Assembly (NCBI GenBank): GCA_040954595.2
Contig: CM082589.2
Location: 5,456,001 to 5,520,000 of the forward strand
DNA: 64,000 nucleotides
Source: Balanoglossus misakiensis
Taxonomy: Eukaryota > Hemichordata
Direction of reading: 5' to 3'
Position 1 is the stretch's first letter, and each line of letters begins with the position of its first letter. The notes below the pieces were generated by a model that did not search any database, was not told the DNA's origin, and saw nothing but the letters and a program-made list of their open reading frames with translations. A program made the translations under genes and the position numbers. Shown here piece by piece: positions 40,301 to 51,060 of this stretch.

Positions 40301-42624
40301 ATGATGTCATACAAATGCAGGTCACTAAGGGTTAACTATAGGCTTACACTGTCACAGCTGCCAAACAAATCTTGAAGGTAGAAGTTTGCAGACATAACTC
40401 TACCATGCATGAACATTCTGTCTGCCATCTTTCAGTGAACAAGTTGAAAGAATCACTCCCCAGGGCTCAAAGGCTGATGACTGACATGGATGCACAGAAA
40501 CAGAGGGTGATGGACATCAATATGAAAGCCATGGGTAATTTGACGGAGTTGAAAGACAAGATAGACAGAGCCAGAGATCAAGCGAACAGGGTGTGTGCAT
40601 TTGTTTTTTTTTCGTTCTGTTTATCTACTATAGGCACTTTTTTTCTATTCGAAAAGCATAATACTGAAATGCCCAAAACTGCAGTAAAACCTGTCTTGAA
40701 TTTTGACCTTTGCCGTGTGATTTTTCCTCCCAGGTTGAACTTGCCATGACGTTCCGTCCCACAACCACTGTACAACTGCGATCCGTTCGCGACACCGAAA
40801 CTCCAGCCACCTTCACGACCTTGTCGTTGTATTTCAGTACGTCTCAGAGAGATGGTTTCCTGACGTACCTGGGTGGGCATACAAAGGGGGTAAGTCTTAC
40901 AAACTAGCTGGCATACATTTAGTTACCCTCAAATCAATGATTAAACACACCTCCTTCATTTTACCCAATTTACCTTTTTATCACTTTACCTGGCCACTAT
41001 TGCAACCTGTGTGACATAAAGAAGAGGTTGAATAAAAAAATCCGAATTTACCCCTGTCATCAACCGGAAGTTTTCCCCATGCATTTTTCAGGATGATTAC
41101 ATCGCCATGGAAATAGTTGATGGTAATGTACATCTTTACTACGATATGGGATCTGGACCGGCGACGATCAGGAGTACGAAAAATGTAGCCGACGGCAAGT
41201 GGCATCGAGCCATTGCAAAGAGGTGTGTCAAGTGTCTTTAGTTGAATTATGCAAGACAGGTGTGTGATGTAGAAGGCACATCCACGTCAATTCCCAACTT
41301 GACTTCCTATGTGCATATCATGGGCAAATGAAAGATTTCATTCTTCTAGCTTTGTGCACTTCCATTTTATGACCTCTGCGTTTGACATTGAAACATGTTC
41401 CCTGACAGGAATGGCAGATTAGGAGAGCTGATTGTGAAAACTGAAAAAGAAGCTGATGATATCGCGACAGGCGATTCTACCAAACCTTTTGCAATCTTGA
41501 ATCTTCCCGAAGATTCCAGGTTCTTTGTTGGAGGTGTACCACAAGAGTTATCAAGAGATGTAAGTCATTGTTCTTGTCGTTCAAGCCCACAAAGGTGCCA
41601 ATTTTTGAATTACTATACTTTGATTCACGATGTTACTTTCGAATTTAGAATGATGGGTACATGCACACAAACATATTTATCAACCTCTAATTGCGACTGA
41701 ACATTTAAATATGGACAAATTAAATAATACAAATACAACTGAAATTTATTCTCTTTAATGTAGCTTCCAGACACCATTAGAGAAAATCGTTTTATTGGTT
41801 GCATCGTCGGCCTGGAGTTCATGGGTGATGCATACGGACTGTGGAATTTCGCAGAGGCTGCCAATGCAGACGAAGGTTGTCAAGAAAGGTGAGACTTGAC
41901 TGCCCTCTAGTGTTGGATTATCTGAGGAACACCACGCTATTGAACTCCGAAGAGACCAATATTACATTTGCAAGTTTTCCGCATTCCAAAATGCAGTTCC
42001 ATTTATGCATAATTTATGCATAATTCCTCATTCCAGAACCGACGTCGAAGCCACAATCGAGAATGTCTTCCGGTTGGATGGCGACGGAAGCTACATCATT
42101 CTGGATAAGGGCGGAGTCAGACCCATCAGTTCCAACGTCAACTTCAGATTCAAGACTTTTGCTGACGAGGGATTGTTCTTCTATGCTGGCCGTGATGTGA
42201 GTGTACATAATGTACTGTACAGTGTCAACGGAAATGTGTTTTTTTACGGCAATCTTTCACAGGTTGCTCTTTGTGTATGGCATTGTAGTTTTTAGACTGA
42301 AATAAAAAGGAGATGACTGATGTCTGATGCTTTGCTATTTTATTTCAGAGAGACTATTTGGCCGTTGAACTCAAAAACGGACGCGTATTTTACCACTACG
42401 ACTTAGGTGGTGGACGGACCGAGATAGAGTCTCGCGAGAAATACAACGATGGATCATGGGTAACAGTGGAAGCCAAACGAAGTAAAAATGTCGGTCAATT
42501 AACCATTAACGTGTAGGTAGAAATACAGTCTAACTGTGTTTAATGTTTGTCGCTTTTTCAAGACTCATCGCAAGAAAAAATCTTAACATTAATTCTTTCA
42601 CTTATTTTGACAAAACATGCTTTG

Positions 42625-42665
<41 letters not shown>

Positions 42666-45600
42666 CAGCGATCAAGAGAAACTGCGCGTAGAAGGACCAG
42701 AGGGACATGTTGGTCTTGACACTGGTGATGAAATATACATTGGTGGTGTTGCGAGGGGTGTTGCACTCCCAAGGTAAGTGCATATTCTGTGTAGAACAAG
42801 AAACAGCCTTTAGTACAAATTACAAAAACACTGGCCAACCCTGAGTTACAGCTAATGTCTCGGCCTGTAAAACTTTACTGAGATGGCCAAAGAATGGTTA
42901 AAATCGACATAAATTTTCATCTAAATTAATCATCTTGACGTTACCATTCCAGTTCTGTGACGAAAGTGGCATACCGAGGCTGTATCCAGGATGTGCAGCT
43001 GGGAAGAGAATCCAAGGATAATTTGCATCTAAACATCGGCTCCAAGGGACTCTACAATGGATGCCAAGATTTGGTGAGAATTTTCTATCGGAGATAATTG
43101 TGCAAGTTGCGAAAAATTGCCAACTATGTAGCATCACTGTGGTCATCTGGTTTCCACTTGCATATTATATTCGAGGAATCTAACTCTAACCGTCGTCATC
43201 ATCGTCATCATCACCCCATTATTAATAATTTCTACTCTATTTCACAGTCTGCCAGAACAGTCACACTGTTAAACGACGACAGCTATGTGGCACTACCCTC
43301 TGTCAATATCAACAAAAATTTCGATATACAGCTGAGATTCAACACCAAAGAAGACACTGGTTTGATTTTATTCACTTCTAACAATGACCAGGTGGGTTAC
43401 AGATTCATGGCGCTATATTCCTCTCCTGTGCATTAGACCTTTAAAATACTAGAGGATAAAACCATTTCAACTGTAGTTGATATAAACACAACAAGAATTA
43501 TAAAACAAGCATCATAAGCTGGGTCCTCTTATTGAAAATTAGCAGCATAATTTAACTAACAGAAAAGCTGACAGAGACAAAAATAAAATAAAAAGGAATT
43601 AAAAAATTTCATGATTCAGAAGACGTATATGTAAATGCCCTTTTTTCCGTTCCAGACCAATGCATTTTCACTGGCTCTTGTGAATGGAGCTGTAGTTGCC
43701 CAGAACAAGGCAAATGGTAACACAGTGACCGTGGCAAGTGCAAACACCGGCTATGCAGATGGGAAGTGGCACTACGTTGATGTTGTCAAATCTGGCACAA
43801 AGTGAGTCTTAATTTCCATCTTCAATATGTCTCTGTGCATGTCTGAGTGAAACACAGTAAATGAATACTTGTGAGACACACATATATACAATGGACATAT
43901 ACTCTCATACACAAAAATGTGATAAAGTGTTTGATAGCAAACAGAACCACTATATGCATATTTGCATGTATAAGTATTTGTGTTTGCAGCTAGTCCACGA
44001 TAGATGGAAACCACAGTTCAAATGACCATGGCATGGTTATTATAAGTCAAAACCCTTATGTGCAAGTATTCTTGTTTGTGTGGCTTTCATATGACATCAT
44101 CTTCACCACTGTCCCAAAACACTGCAGCAGAGTGCATTGATTAATCCCGGAATAGGCCCCATAAATAATCCTCCATTCCATTCTCATCTCCAGGCTAATG
44201 CTGACTGTTGACGACACCGATCCTGCTACAGACCCTGGAAGTGGCAAAAAGAAAACGGCCACAACAACACCGTTATACTTCGGCGGGACTCCAGCGAGCG
44301 TTCCCATTAATCCGGATGTTGTTCCCACAACGGAAGGCTTTGTTGGTTATCTGTCCGATGTTACAATCAACAGCGAGTAAGGAAACTGTTTTGTGGGGTA
44401 TATTGACAGAGGAATAAGCAAATTGCATTGTCACACATTTTGAGATACCCTGTATTAAATATAACGTGATCGTCCAGACAGTTTTTCCTGTGAGTTGAAT
44501 GTTAGGTTCTCAAATGTTGTCTCAACCATGTCTGTTGGTCCTTATTGTCTGTCTTGTTTTTCATTTTCTTTAACAGATTGCAAGACTTTGCCATGGTAGT
44601 GGATTCCAATGACATCTCACTTGCTGGCTACAAACCGTCCGACGATGAAGTCGAAACCGAAGGAGAGCCAGACGAACAGCCATTAGAGGTTAGAGCTCCC
44701 GTGACAACACCAGTCATGGCGACCACACCAGTTCCCAGCATATGTGCCCTGCCTTTGGATCCGGCCGTCGATCCCGGAAAGACAGACGACGGGACGAAGT
44801 TTGGAAACTCTGTTGACAGTCGACATGTGTATGATAAGTTCTTGGGATCCGTCCGTGTCAGGTGAAGGAAATCATCTTTGCAGACTGTTTCAGTAGACTC
44901 ACTGTGTGTGTCTTAGTTCATGTTTTCTGGAAATGTGCATGCATAGGTGGAGTTTTCCAACTTAGTCAGGCAACAGTTTTCAGAACTTTTGCCTCACAAA
45001 TTGACAGTAACTTTTTTATCATAATTGTCAGTTAAGTCAATATTTTTGCATGTGACTTTGGTAATATTGAAGTCATGTGATATTTTACTGATCACCCTTT
45101 GAGTGGGTTTAGCCAATCAGGATATCTGGTTCATAGTTGAACTCTGGTATTCATGTATGATTCGCTGATGGTTTATTTTTACCTCTTCAGGTCAGAGTTC
45201 ACAGTGGATATTAAGACCCGGGCTGTCAACGGTCTGATTTTCTACATAGCTGATGATAGACAGGTGGATTTCATTGCTCTGTACATGCACAAAGGCTACG
45301 TTGTCTACGCTTTCAATTGCGGCAGTGGGACGCTGACTTTGAGAAGTGAACGAAAAAAACACAACGATGGCAGATGGCACTCGGTGAGTTGATTAACTCG
45401 GTATTTTTCCGAGGGCTATGGCTCTCCTGGAAAGTCTCAGATCAGAAATTCTGAAAATGTAAACCTACTGGTTGGAAGTCCAAGAACACGGATACTGACA
45501 GACTAAGTCAATGTCCCTTTATTTCTAGGTGAGATTTTTCCGAGATCAAGCATTTGGGGAACTGTTTGTCGACGGGCAACGTGCTGCAACAGGCAGTGCG

Positions 45601-45695
45601 CCTGGGGTGGCTCGCTCCATTAATGAAAGCCCTCCTTACTATGTTGGTGGAGTAATGGAACCAGATAATGCTAGAAATGTACCTGTAAGTAGTAT

Positions 45696-45750
<55 letters not shown>

Positions 45751-47533
45751 TTCATTCATTTATATGTTTATATATTTGTTTGTTTGTTTATGTATTTACA
45801 TGTAAACTATTTATTTTCGTTAAAAATATTTAATTGGATTGGCAACAGGAACCATGTAACATAACATGTACAAAAAAACTTCAGTAGGAATTCTTGTACA
45901 TGTGTTATAAAAAATGTATCTTGGCAACTCTAACAATAAGATGTTTTTATTTCCATTTTGTTTTTATTTGTATTGTACAGGAAAAGTCTCAAAGAAGTTT
46001 TGATGGGTGCATCAAAAATTTCAAACTTGCTTCTGTCGATCTGGGTGAGCCAGTTGGAAGGTTCGACACTGGGCCCTGCATGACCAACCTGGAAGATGGC
46101 ATGTTTTTTGGTTCCAATGGTGGATACGTCATTTGGAGTAATTATAGTTTTCCGTTATAAGTCTGAAGTCAGTTTCTCATGCTGTGAACCTATACATACG
46201 GACTGCCTTAAATAGAGGGAACTATGGAAATTTACTTTCTATAGCCAAATAGTACCTGTTTGCCGAGAGAGACATTGCGCATATACCAAATCTGACCATA
46301 GAGGGTACTGGTACTACCAGTAGTTCACCAGTCACTCACACACACAAAAAATTTTCATGTTTGCACCCAAACTCAGATTCTGTGCCACTACAGAGCAATT
46401 ATAAAGGAAAACGCGTCTCTATTTAGTTTTCCCTTTTTTATCTTTTCAGGCGACAGTTTCAAAGTGGGCCTGGATCTGGATATATCGCTCGAGATAAAAC
46501 CCAGATCGTTGTCCGGCGTTATCTTGTCGACCCAGAGTCCCAGGGGAGAATTTATGTCACTGGAGCTGGTGGATGGAAATGTAAGTGTGTTCTAAGAGCA
46601 AGTAGTAGCAAAGTACAGCAGTAACTTCCAAACAAAGTGTGATTACCGACTTGTCTATTAGGCATTGCTCCTGTTAAAAAAAAGACATCAGCATGGAAAC
46701 AATAAATAACCCAAGAATCTTTTATTCTTGCTTTTTTGTTAAGGTTATCTTCAGCGCTAACAACGGAGCAGGTGAATTCTCTGCGGTCTTCGAACCGGAC
46801 AAGGTCAAAGGTCGGGAATTCTTGTGTGATGGAGAGTGGCACTCAATTACTGGTAAGAGAAGTTCACTGCTCATTCTCTGTTACTTTTCAGTATGAGAGC
46901 GCAAAATGCATAATGTAACAATGTACCGGTACACTGCCAGGCAGCCATGCCGAGTGTACAGATACATTAAGGCCCCAATAGCTGCCATATGTTTTATTAA
47001 TAAAATACTCATTCTTGTCATGACAGATATGTTTCTCATTTCTTTTTGTTTATTTCAGCTCTTAAGACCAAAAATTTGGTGGTTCTTACAATCGACAATG
47101 CTAACCAACAAGTTGGCTTTGGGGATGATTTGTCTAGTTCGACAGATACCAACGATCCATTGTATATCGGTGGCTTGCCGGGTGAGTCCATTTCCCATTA
47201 TCAAATTCCCAGGAATTTGTCTTGGATCTCTCTTCCCAAAGATTCTGGGCTCTGAAATCTCACCTCACATTTACACAAGAAGCAGACACAAAGTGCAGTC
47301 CAGTTCACATTCAAAATAATGCCTATCCTGTAACGTAAAGTAAGATAATAGTTTGATTTCCAAACTCTTTTTTTTTATTTCTTGCAGATGGGGTCACGCA
47401 CACAGGCATCACAACCAACCAGAACTACGTTGGATGCATGCGAAATTTGAATCTGGGCAATGGAAACGAAAACTTAAACGATGCAGCAATGCTCGAGGGT
47501 GCTGTACAGCTCAACTCCTGCCCTCTCACATAG
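5146..47533 (+). CDS. LAMA5-like: Laminin alpha chain, alpha-5/alpha-3 class, complete
   Basis: I resolved 75 coding exons that join without a phase error to 10,905 nt (3,634 residues plus stop), close to the roughly 3,700 residues of vertebrate laminin alpha-5. The domain order is signal peptide, LN, LE repeats, domain IVb, LE repeats, L4 (IVa), LE repeats, coiled coil and five LG domains. The LN stretch with [16 protein letters not shown] and the RYYYS-like end of LN match alpha-5/alpha-3 rather than alpha-1/2. The product is a secreted basement-membrane subunit. LN polymerises laminin, the coil pairs with beta and gamma chains, and LG domains bind integrins, dystroglycan and glycans. ATG 5146 has G at -3 and +4 and opens directly on a signal peptide. 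All introns are GT-AG except one GC-AG (after 32989). Intron 1 is about 16.3 kb. Exons are listed in the domain entries below. Confidence 0.95.
6773..6950. mobile_element. MITE-like element with 24-bp terminal inverted repeats
   Basis: CTGATTAAATCAGATGTAGG (6773-6792, extending to 6796) is matched in inverse orientation at 6926-6950 with one or two differences. The interior is GC-rich and non-coding, and the total length is about 178 bp. No target duplication is clear. Confidence 0.6.
7078..7163. repeat. Dispersed short TIR repeat, copy 1
   Basis: The segment begins CCCCTTTCACCACCATGG and ends GAACTGGGGGTGA. It closely matches 31350-31438, which ends GGGGGTGAAAGGGTT, so the element has short inverted ends of type AACCCTTTCACC. 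A partial copy lies at 33783-33860. Confidence 0.6.
7183..7328. mobile_element. Foldback element
   Basis: The left arm (about 7183-7240) contains TTGATATCCGGGG and ATTTTGAAAA. The right arm (about 7279-7328) contains the inverse with a C run and GATATCAAATGG. The arms pair imperfectly. Confidence 0.5.
11874..11960. repeat. Short inverted repeat
   Basis: GCTGATAATTGGCGATA (11874-11890) is inverted at 11944-11960 with one mismatch. The spacer is about 53 bp. It could be a small foldback element. Confidence 0.5.
19605..19899. mobile_element. piggyBac-type MITE candidate
   Basis: TTAAAGGGACAT at 19605-19616 is inverted as ATGTCCCTTTAA at 19888-19899. This gives a 295-bp unit with TTAA at both ends. 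TTAA target duplication next to a C/G-rich short TIR is typical of piggyBac-derived elements. No transposase is present. Confidence 0.5.
22824..26761 (+). CDS. LAMA5-like: Laminin alpha: first LE (laminin EGF-like) block, exons 4-16
   Basis: Exons are 22824-23037, 23274-23392, 23547-23637, 23788-23922, 24078-24215, 24385-24522, 24700-24837, 24983-25114, 25252-25389, 25544-25617, 25790-25942, 26164-26269 and 26662-26761 (residues 273-831). They encode about eleven eight-cysteine LE repeats (the pattern CxC...C.C...G..C..C..GYYG.P.C recurs). Exon 4 starts [12 protein letters not shown], the LN/LE junction. Exons 7-12 are each one LE repeat of 132-138 nt bounded by phase-1 introns, so repeats could have duplicated as symmetrical exons. 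This block is the rigid short-arm rod. Confidence 0.93.
26939..30829 (+). CDS. LAMA5-like: Laminin alpha: domain IVb-type region, exons 17-28
   Basis: Exons are 26939-27095, 27198-27324, 27495-27640, 27750-27844, 28055-28220, 28633-28796, 29134-29245, 29385-29473, 29671-29842, 30091-30217, 30364-30506 and 30714-30829 (residues 831-1369). Landmarks are [46 protein letters not shown] and [13 protein letters not shown]. These match the large cysteine-poor domain between the first and second LE blocks of alpha-5 chains. Its exact fold and partners are not evident from sequence. Its presence is a main reason for choosing the alpha-5 class over alpha-1/2. Confidence 0.9.
30957..32597 (+). CDS. LAMA5-like: Laminin alpha: second LE block, exons 29-33
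   Basis: Exons are 30957-31165, 31564-31694, 31892-31962, 32157-32301 and 32457-32597 (residues 1369-1601). They encode four to five LE repeats with the regular eight-Cys pattern, for example [15 protein letters not shown] and [15 protein letters not shown]. The block ends [16 protein letters not shown], which is the half-LE that interrupts before the L4 domain in other laminin alpha chains. Confidence 0.92.
31350..31438. repeat. Dispersed short TIR repeat, copy 2 (laminin intron 29)
   Basis: This is the same family as 7078-7163, sharing TTCACCACCATGGTTCA, CCATTGTTTTCT and TCTATAGAG...GAACTGGGGG in the same order. It sits wholly within an intron. Confidence 0.6.
32834..34289 (+). CDS. LAMA5-like: Laminin alpha: L4 (domain IVa), exons 34-38
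   Basis: Exons are 32834-32989, 33234-33338, 33656-33739, 33914-34035 and 34181-34289 (residues 1602-1793). The L4 hallmarks are [12 protein letters not shown] then [22 protein letters not shown] and ISRED-like [19 protein letters not shown]. Exon 34 is followed by a GC donor (AAG|GCAAGT); moving to the nearby GT breaks the frame. Exon 38 carries KKKR-S at residues 1767-1771, a basic stretch just before the next LE starts ([12 protein letters not shown]). Confidence 0.92.
33783..33860. repeat. Dispersed short TIR repeat, partial copy 3 (laminin intron 36)
   Basis: It starts CAACCCTTTCACCACCATGG and then diverges, with recognisable ATCCATT and TGGACCTCT. The right end is decayed. Confidence 0.45.
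34443..36655 (+). CDS. LAMA5-like: Laminin alpha: third LE block, exons 39-44
   Basis: Exons are 34443-34556, 34687-34814, 35188-35489, 35849-35949, 36103-36283 and 36527-36655 (about residues 1794-2111; the first cysteines of this block lie in exon 38). The LE repeats include [28 protein letters not shown] and [12 protein letters not shown]. Exon 41 (302 nt) is the longest of the LE exons. The block leads directly into the coiled coil. Confidence 0.93.
34820..35148. repeat. (CATT)n tetranucleotide array in laminin intron 40
   Basis: About 330 bases of CATT/TTCA repeats with minor variants fill most of the intron between exons 40 and 41. The long Phe/Ile/His/Ser frames across it are artefacts of the repeat. 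Confidence 0.95.
36760..40590 (+). CDS. LAMA5-like: Laminin alpha: coiled-coil long arm, exons 45-56
   Basis: Exons are 36760-36911, 37225-37326, 37681-37792, 37948-38115, 38211-38395, 38542-38658, 38804-38961, 39159-39297, 39420-39513, 39721-39837, 40049-40234 and 40436-40590 (residues 2112-2673). The arm opens with the cysteine pair [12 protein letters not shown], where laminin chains are disulphide-linked, then runs through charged heptad-like sequence rich in Ala, Asp, Glu and Lys. Exon 47 would use a poor donor (GTCTGC at 37793), and an in-frame alternative exists at 37832. This region assembles with beta and gamma chains. Confidence 0.9.
40734..44861 (+). CDS. LAMA5-like: Laminin alpha: LG1-LG3 and LG3-LG4 linker, exons 57-68
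   Basis: LG1 exons are 40734-40889, 41092-41222, 41409-41559 and 41764-41888. LG2 exons are 42037-42196, 42349-42512, 42669-42773 and 42953-43073. LG3 exons are 43248-43391, 43656-43801, 44194-44376 and part of 44577-44861. Each domain shows the LamG pattern: a FxT/LxFxxxxDGxL start, DGKWH or equivalent, YxGG near the middle, and F.GCI.. near the end. Exon 68 continues into an acidic then Thr/Pro-rich linker ([12 protein letters not shown]) before LG4 at about residue 3297. LG1-3 is the integrin-binding part of laminin alpha chains in the family. Confidence 0.92.
42628..42666. repeat. (TGAT)n array abutting laminin exon 63
   Basis: Nine or so TGAT units run straight into the 3' splice site ATTGACAG (42661-42668) of exon 63. 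The acceptor therefore lacks a normal pyrimidine tract. Confidence 0.9.
45191..47533 (+). CDS. LAMA5-like: Laminin alpha: LG4-LG5, exons 69-75
   Basis: Exons are 45191-45383, 45529-45684, 45981-46137, 46450-46580, 46744-46852, 47059-47181 and 47388-47533 (residues 3297-3634, stop TAG 47531-47533). LG4 includes IYLFI-free coding [19 protein letters not shown]-type and [10 protein letters not shown] motifs. LG5 includes [17 protein letters not shown] and YVGCMRNL, then ends with ...LNSCPLT. The LG4-5 pair is the part that binds dystroglycan and heparin-like glycans in other laminins. Confidence 0.93.
45693..45752. repeat. (TTTA)n array in laminin intron 70
   Basis: About 15 TTTA units begin only a few bases after the donor of exon 70. 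Confidence 0.95.
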
Positions 47534-48510
47534 GCTGGTCGCTTTGACTCGTTTGTTTCCAAGGTTACCCACTGACTGAAATAATGTCTACTGTTAATCA
47601 AAATAGAAATCCACAATAATTAGCAGTTGCACATCCAAGAGTCACATATTTACACAACATCATTTCAATTTGTGGATTCACCTAAACTGATCACTATATT
47701 ACCGTTAATGGTGTATTCCAAATAGAACAGTTGATATAACTACTGTATAGATTTAGTAAACATCGGAATTCAACAATCACAAAAATCATCACGCAAGGTA
47801 TAAACTTTCAATATGTGCGTTAGCTACCTGCAAGGTCTCGTAGAGTTTAGAAAATGGTCCATTAAATTACTGAAATGAAAGAAGCTACACTGATTAATGC
47901 TGCACATAGACTGCGAAATGTGCATATAAATGCACATATGCATGTGATTAAGTATTTTCGTATTTCAATGAAATTTTTAAGAACACCTTTGAATGCCAAG
48001 TTCATGCCATTTGATGTACAGTGAAGTAGTTTTGTGTGTGTGTGTGTTTTTAGGAGGGTGTCATCTTCAAATGTCACGCGTTATTTTTTTATTTTACACA
48101 TTTATTTATTCTTCGTAGTTGGCTGGCATTCTTGAAGTATAAATAGCTTCTCTTTGGTGCCACAGTCCCTGGTTTTCACATTAGTTGTTTTTGAGAAACG
48201 TCAACGATACTGTTGGCAGATTCAACATTGGTATATTATGTGTCAGTCATCACTATAAATTAGACACAGATTCCATTAAAAGTGATCTAGCTAGTCAGAT
48301 TTTTATATGGGTGGACACACACAAAAAAGTAGCCAAATTATATACAATTTAATATGCAGAAAGCTTGAAGCGCAAAAATTTTTTTTGTACAGTATCTCTT
48401 TTTTATATTTCAAATATTTTTGCACCAAAATGTTTTATACGTGCCAAGAGTACAGAGTAGTTTATATAACGCTTCCCTGCTGCAATAAAGATAACTTTTG
48501 TAATAGAACG
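47534..48510 (+). other. Laminin 3' UTR with AATAAA at 48484-48489
   Basis: The first canonical AATAAA after the stop is at 48484 (GCAATAAAGATAAC), giving a 3' UTR of about 1 kb. The end point is approximate, and another AATAAA lies near 48770. Confidence 0.5.
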
Positions 48511-48869
48511 TGCAAGTCTGTGATTGACGTAGTTTCTGAAAATCCTGCAGTGATGATCATTTGTGTGGGACTGTCTGAAAGAAAACGATTATGTGGGGTT
48601 TTCCTCAAATGACAAATGTGGATTGCATTCAGAACAAGAATACACCACTCCGCGGTCCCTAAAGATAATGGTATCGCCCCAGATTGTACGGGCTTTGGAA
48701 TGTGGTAACCATGCATAGCATTACTGTACTGGTAGCCCGAGCGGTAGTACCTTTGACGCCACCAACAGCAATAAATAACTGGCCTTTTGTTTTTATCGGT
48801 TGGTTCATTTGTCTATTCAGGATCTATTTAGTAGTCCCTAAGACAAATCAGTGATTACAGGGACAATCT

Positions 48870-48986
48870 AGCTGCAATAATTGTAGCCTTGGTGGGGTGG
48901 GCTGGTGTATCGCTGTCGGCTGGCAGCGATCAGGCCAGAAGACAGCGATACACCGGCCCACCACCAAGGCTACAATTATTGCAGCT
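48870..48986. mobile_element. Near-perfect 46-48 bp hairpin, MITE-like
   Basis: The left arm 48870-48917 starts AGCTGCAATAATTGTAGCC and ends ATCGCTGTC. The right arm 48941-48986 is its reverse complement, differing by about one substitution and a 2-base indel. The loop is 23 bases. It lies beyond the laminin 3' UTR and encodes nothing. Confidence 0.7.
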
Positions 48987-50915
48987 GGGATCAGGTCCAG
49001 ACTTTCATGTTTCAACGAACGACGAGGGCGCACGGGGTCAAACCCATATTCGATAATCGAATAAGGTTGACCTTATAAAGTTGACTTTTATATTTGCACA
49101 ATGTTATAAATACTCAACAACAACTTTAATATGTAACATTAACTGTACAAGATTGGTAATGTCTAACTCGTGTAACATATTACATTTAAAGTTTGGTATT
49201 TTGAAATATTTTGAAATCATTGGAATTATAAATCGAAAATAACGAAAAGGTTGTGCCCCCATATCGTTTCTGTGCATTGGAAGAGGTGGACACAATTTGT
49301 CATTGATTAAGAAGGAACTATAGCCATTTTATATTTTCGTATGAACGTTGCCCATTCGCTGGACCCGATTTTCTGTGTACGATGTGTATGCGCATAGTTA
49401 AATATTTATCTTTGCCAACATGCCACTGTAACCACGCTCCTCCATACAAAGGTTACGAGTGAATGAGACGTGTTCTGTCTTGGTGGCCTTAACTGCCATT
49501 ATAAATGCCACCGTTTTATCTAACCTCAGTGACCTTAGAGGTGTTTGTCTTGTGAAAATAACATCGGTAACTGTCAGGTCTGCTTTTTAACAATAAATCT
49601 ACTTTGCCACGAGCGTGTCGTTATTCTGTTCATAACTTGCGAAAACAGAAACGCAACGAGCTAGATTATTATAATCAGCGCCACACTTCAGTCAAAGAAG
49701 CAGTACTTATTACCATGAGAAGGATTTTAGACTCTGAAATGTGGAGGTGAATGCAGAAGGAAATATCTTCTATCTAAAATATATTAAACCGGGAACAATT
49801 TATCTGAAAATGAGTTAATTCATTCAATAAACACTCACTATGAATTGCGTTTAGAAAATTGACAAATACAAACGTACAAAGCATAATTATTAGCTCCACT
49901 TCTGTCAGATGTTGCATGGCGTGTACGTGCTATATACTGCCTGCTACGCTGTTAACACTTGCTGCAATGTTTTATATATGGTTGAAATGTTCGACGTGGG
50001 TTGCTATCGAACTGAATGATCAGGTCAAATCAAGTTGCCACGAATAAAATTTGCCCGATCAGGTCTATAGGCTAACGTCAGTCGCTGAATATATTGAATG
50101 ATGGTCGTGGAAGGAATTAAGTCGTGGAGATTAATTTCATGAGTAGTTGTCGTAAAAAAGAAAATCGTACACTGTTGTCACTGTACAGTTGCAGAAGCTT
50201 ACATTGTCGACTATTTGATTTTTCGATATCAATCAATGTTTTCAATCGTATTTTCAATCCGATTCATCACCTTGTTATAATACATACGCTGTGTACAATT
50301 TTCATGGGATTGACAGGAACGATAATTCTTTCCAGTTGCGAAATACGTCTTTTGTTTCACATTTACGAAATTTATACGCAATACATAAGCAGCAAGTACC
50401 ACATAAATTTTGCAGATATAACTTTTATGACATCCTCGAAATATTGGAGAACAGTCAGTCGCGATTCAATATAATTTGTAGTAATCCGTGATAATATATA
50501 TTCAGGTACAAAACACTACTTTGCACTTTAAAACATGTAATACTCCCAATATGTAGGAGAAATACGCACTATACAGACACTTAGCATTATAATATTTTCA
50601 ATCGTTGAAAGTTAGACAGCTATAGAGCAGAGCAGACCGAAATTCAAATTCACTCAGCCGTCTTTATTCTCACTTGTCGGATGCAGTGTGACAACAGCGT
50701 TGGTGAACGTCGACGTGGAGCAACGTCCATTTTTATAGTTGCCAGTGCAATCGCGACGGTGCTATACAAGGAATGTGAAAGAACAGACAACAGTCTGTCA
50801 AGCAAGGAAAATCACATGAGATACTGACGCGCATTCTGTAACTTTTAGGAGGAAAAGGTGTGGAATTCAAAATAAAATGACGCTATAGCTGTTTGTATCT
50901 ATCAACGCTTCTAGT
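48987..50915. other. Intergenic, no gene recognised
   Basis: AT-rich sequence with only short open frames (for example 49859-50047 and 50124-50474) that lack splice context or motifs. An AATAAA at about 49592 has no visible gene attached. Confidence 0.5.
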
Positions 50916-50975
50916 CACGTGAGATATGTGACGTAGCTGCATGCATCTGTCCGTTTCATAACGACGCCATTTTAG
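50916..50975 (+). promoter_or_regulatory. Candidate promoter: E-box, CRE-like and YY1-like motifs
   Basis: CACGTG (50916-50921), TGACGTA (50929-50935) and GCCATTTT (50966-50973) cluster within 60 bases, just upstream of a donor-bounded exon ending at 51060. Motif clustering is seen; promoter activity is inferred. Confidence 0.35.
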
Positions 50976-51060
50976 TAAAGGACTGTATAAGTTGTTTCTT
51001 AGCCAAACTGAAAGATTATACCGTACACGTTCTTGATAACCAGAAAACCTCTGAAAAAAG
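50960..51060 (+). other. Candidate non-coding first exon of the ZU5/microexon gene
   Basis: A consensus donor AAAAAAG|GTAAGA follows 51060. The preceding 90 or so bases contain no ATG that stays open to the donor, so this would be 5' UTR. The start is approximate, taken from the promoter-like motifs. Joining it to the first hexamer microexon with an ATG would give AAAAAAG|ATGGAT, which has A at -3 and G at +4. Confidence 0.4.

Noticed and set aside
49859-50474. Two short open frames with hydrophobic stretches downstream of laminin
   Set aside because: No start context, splice sites or recognisable motif; AT-rich background.
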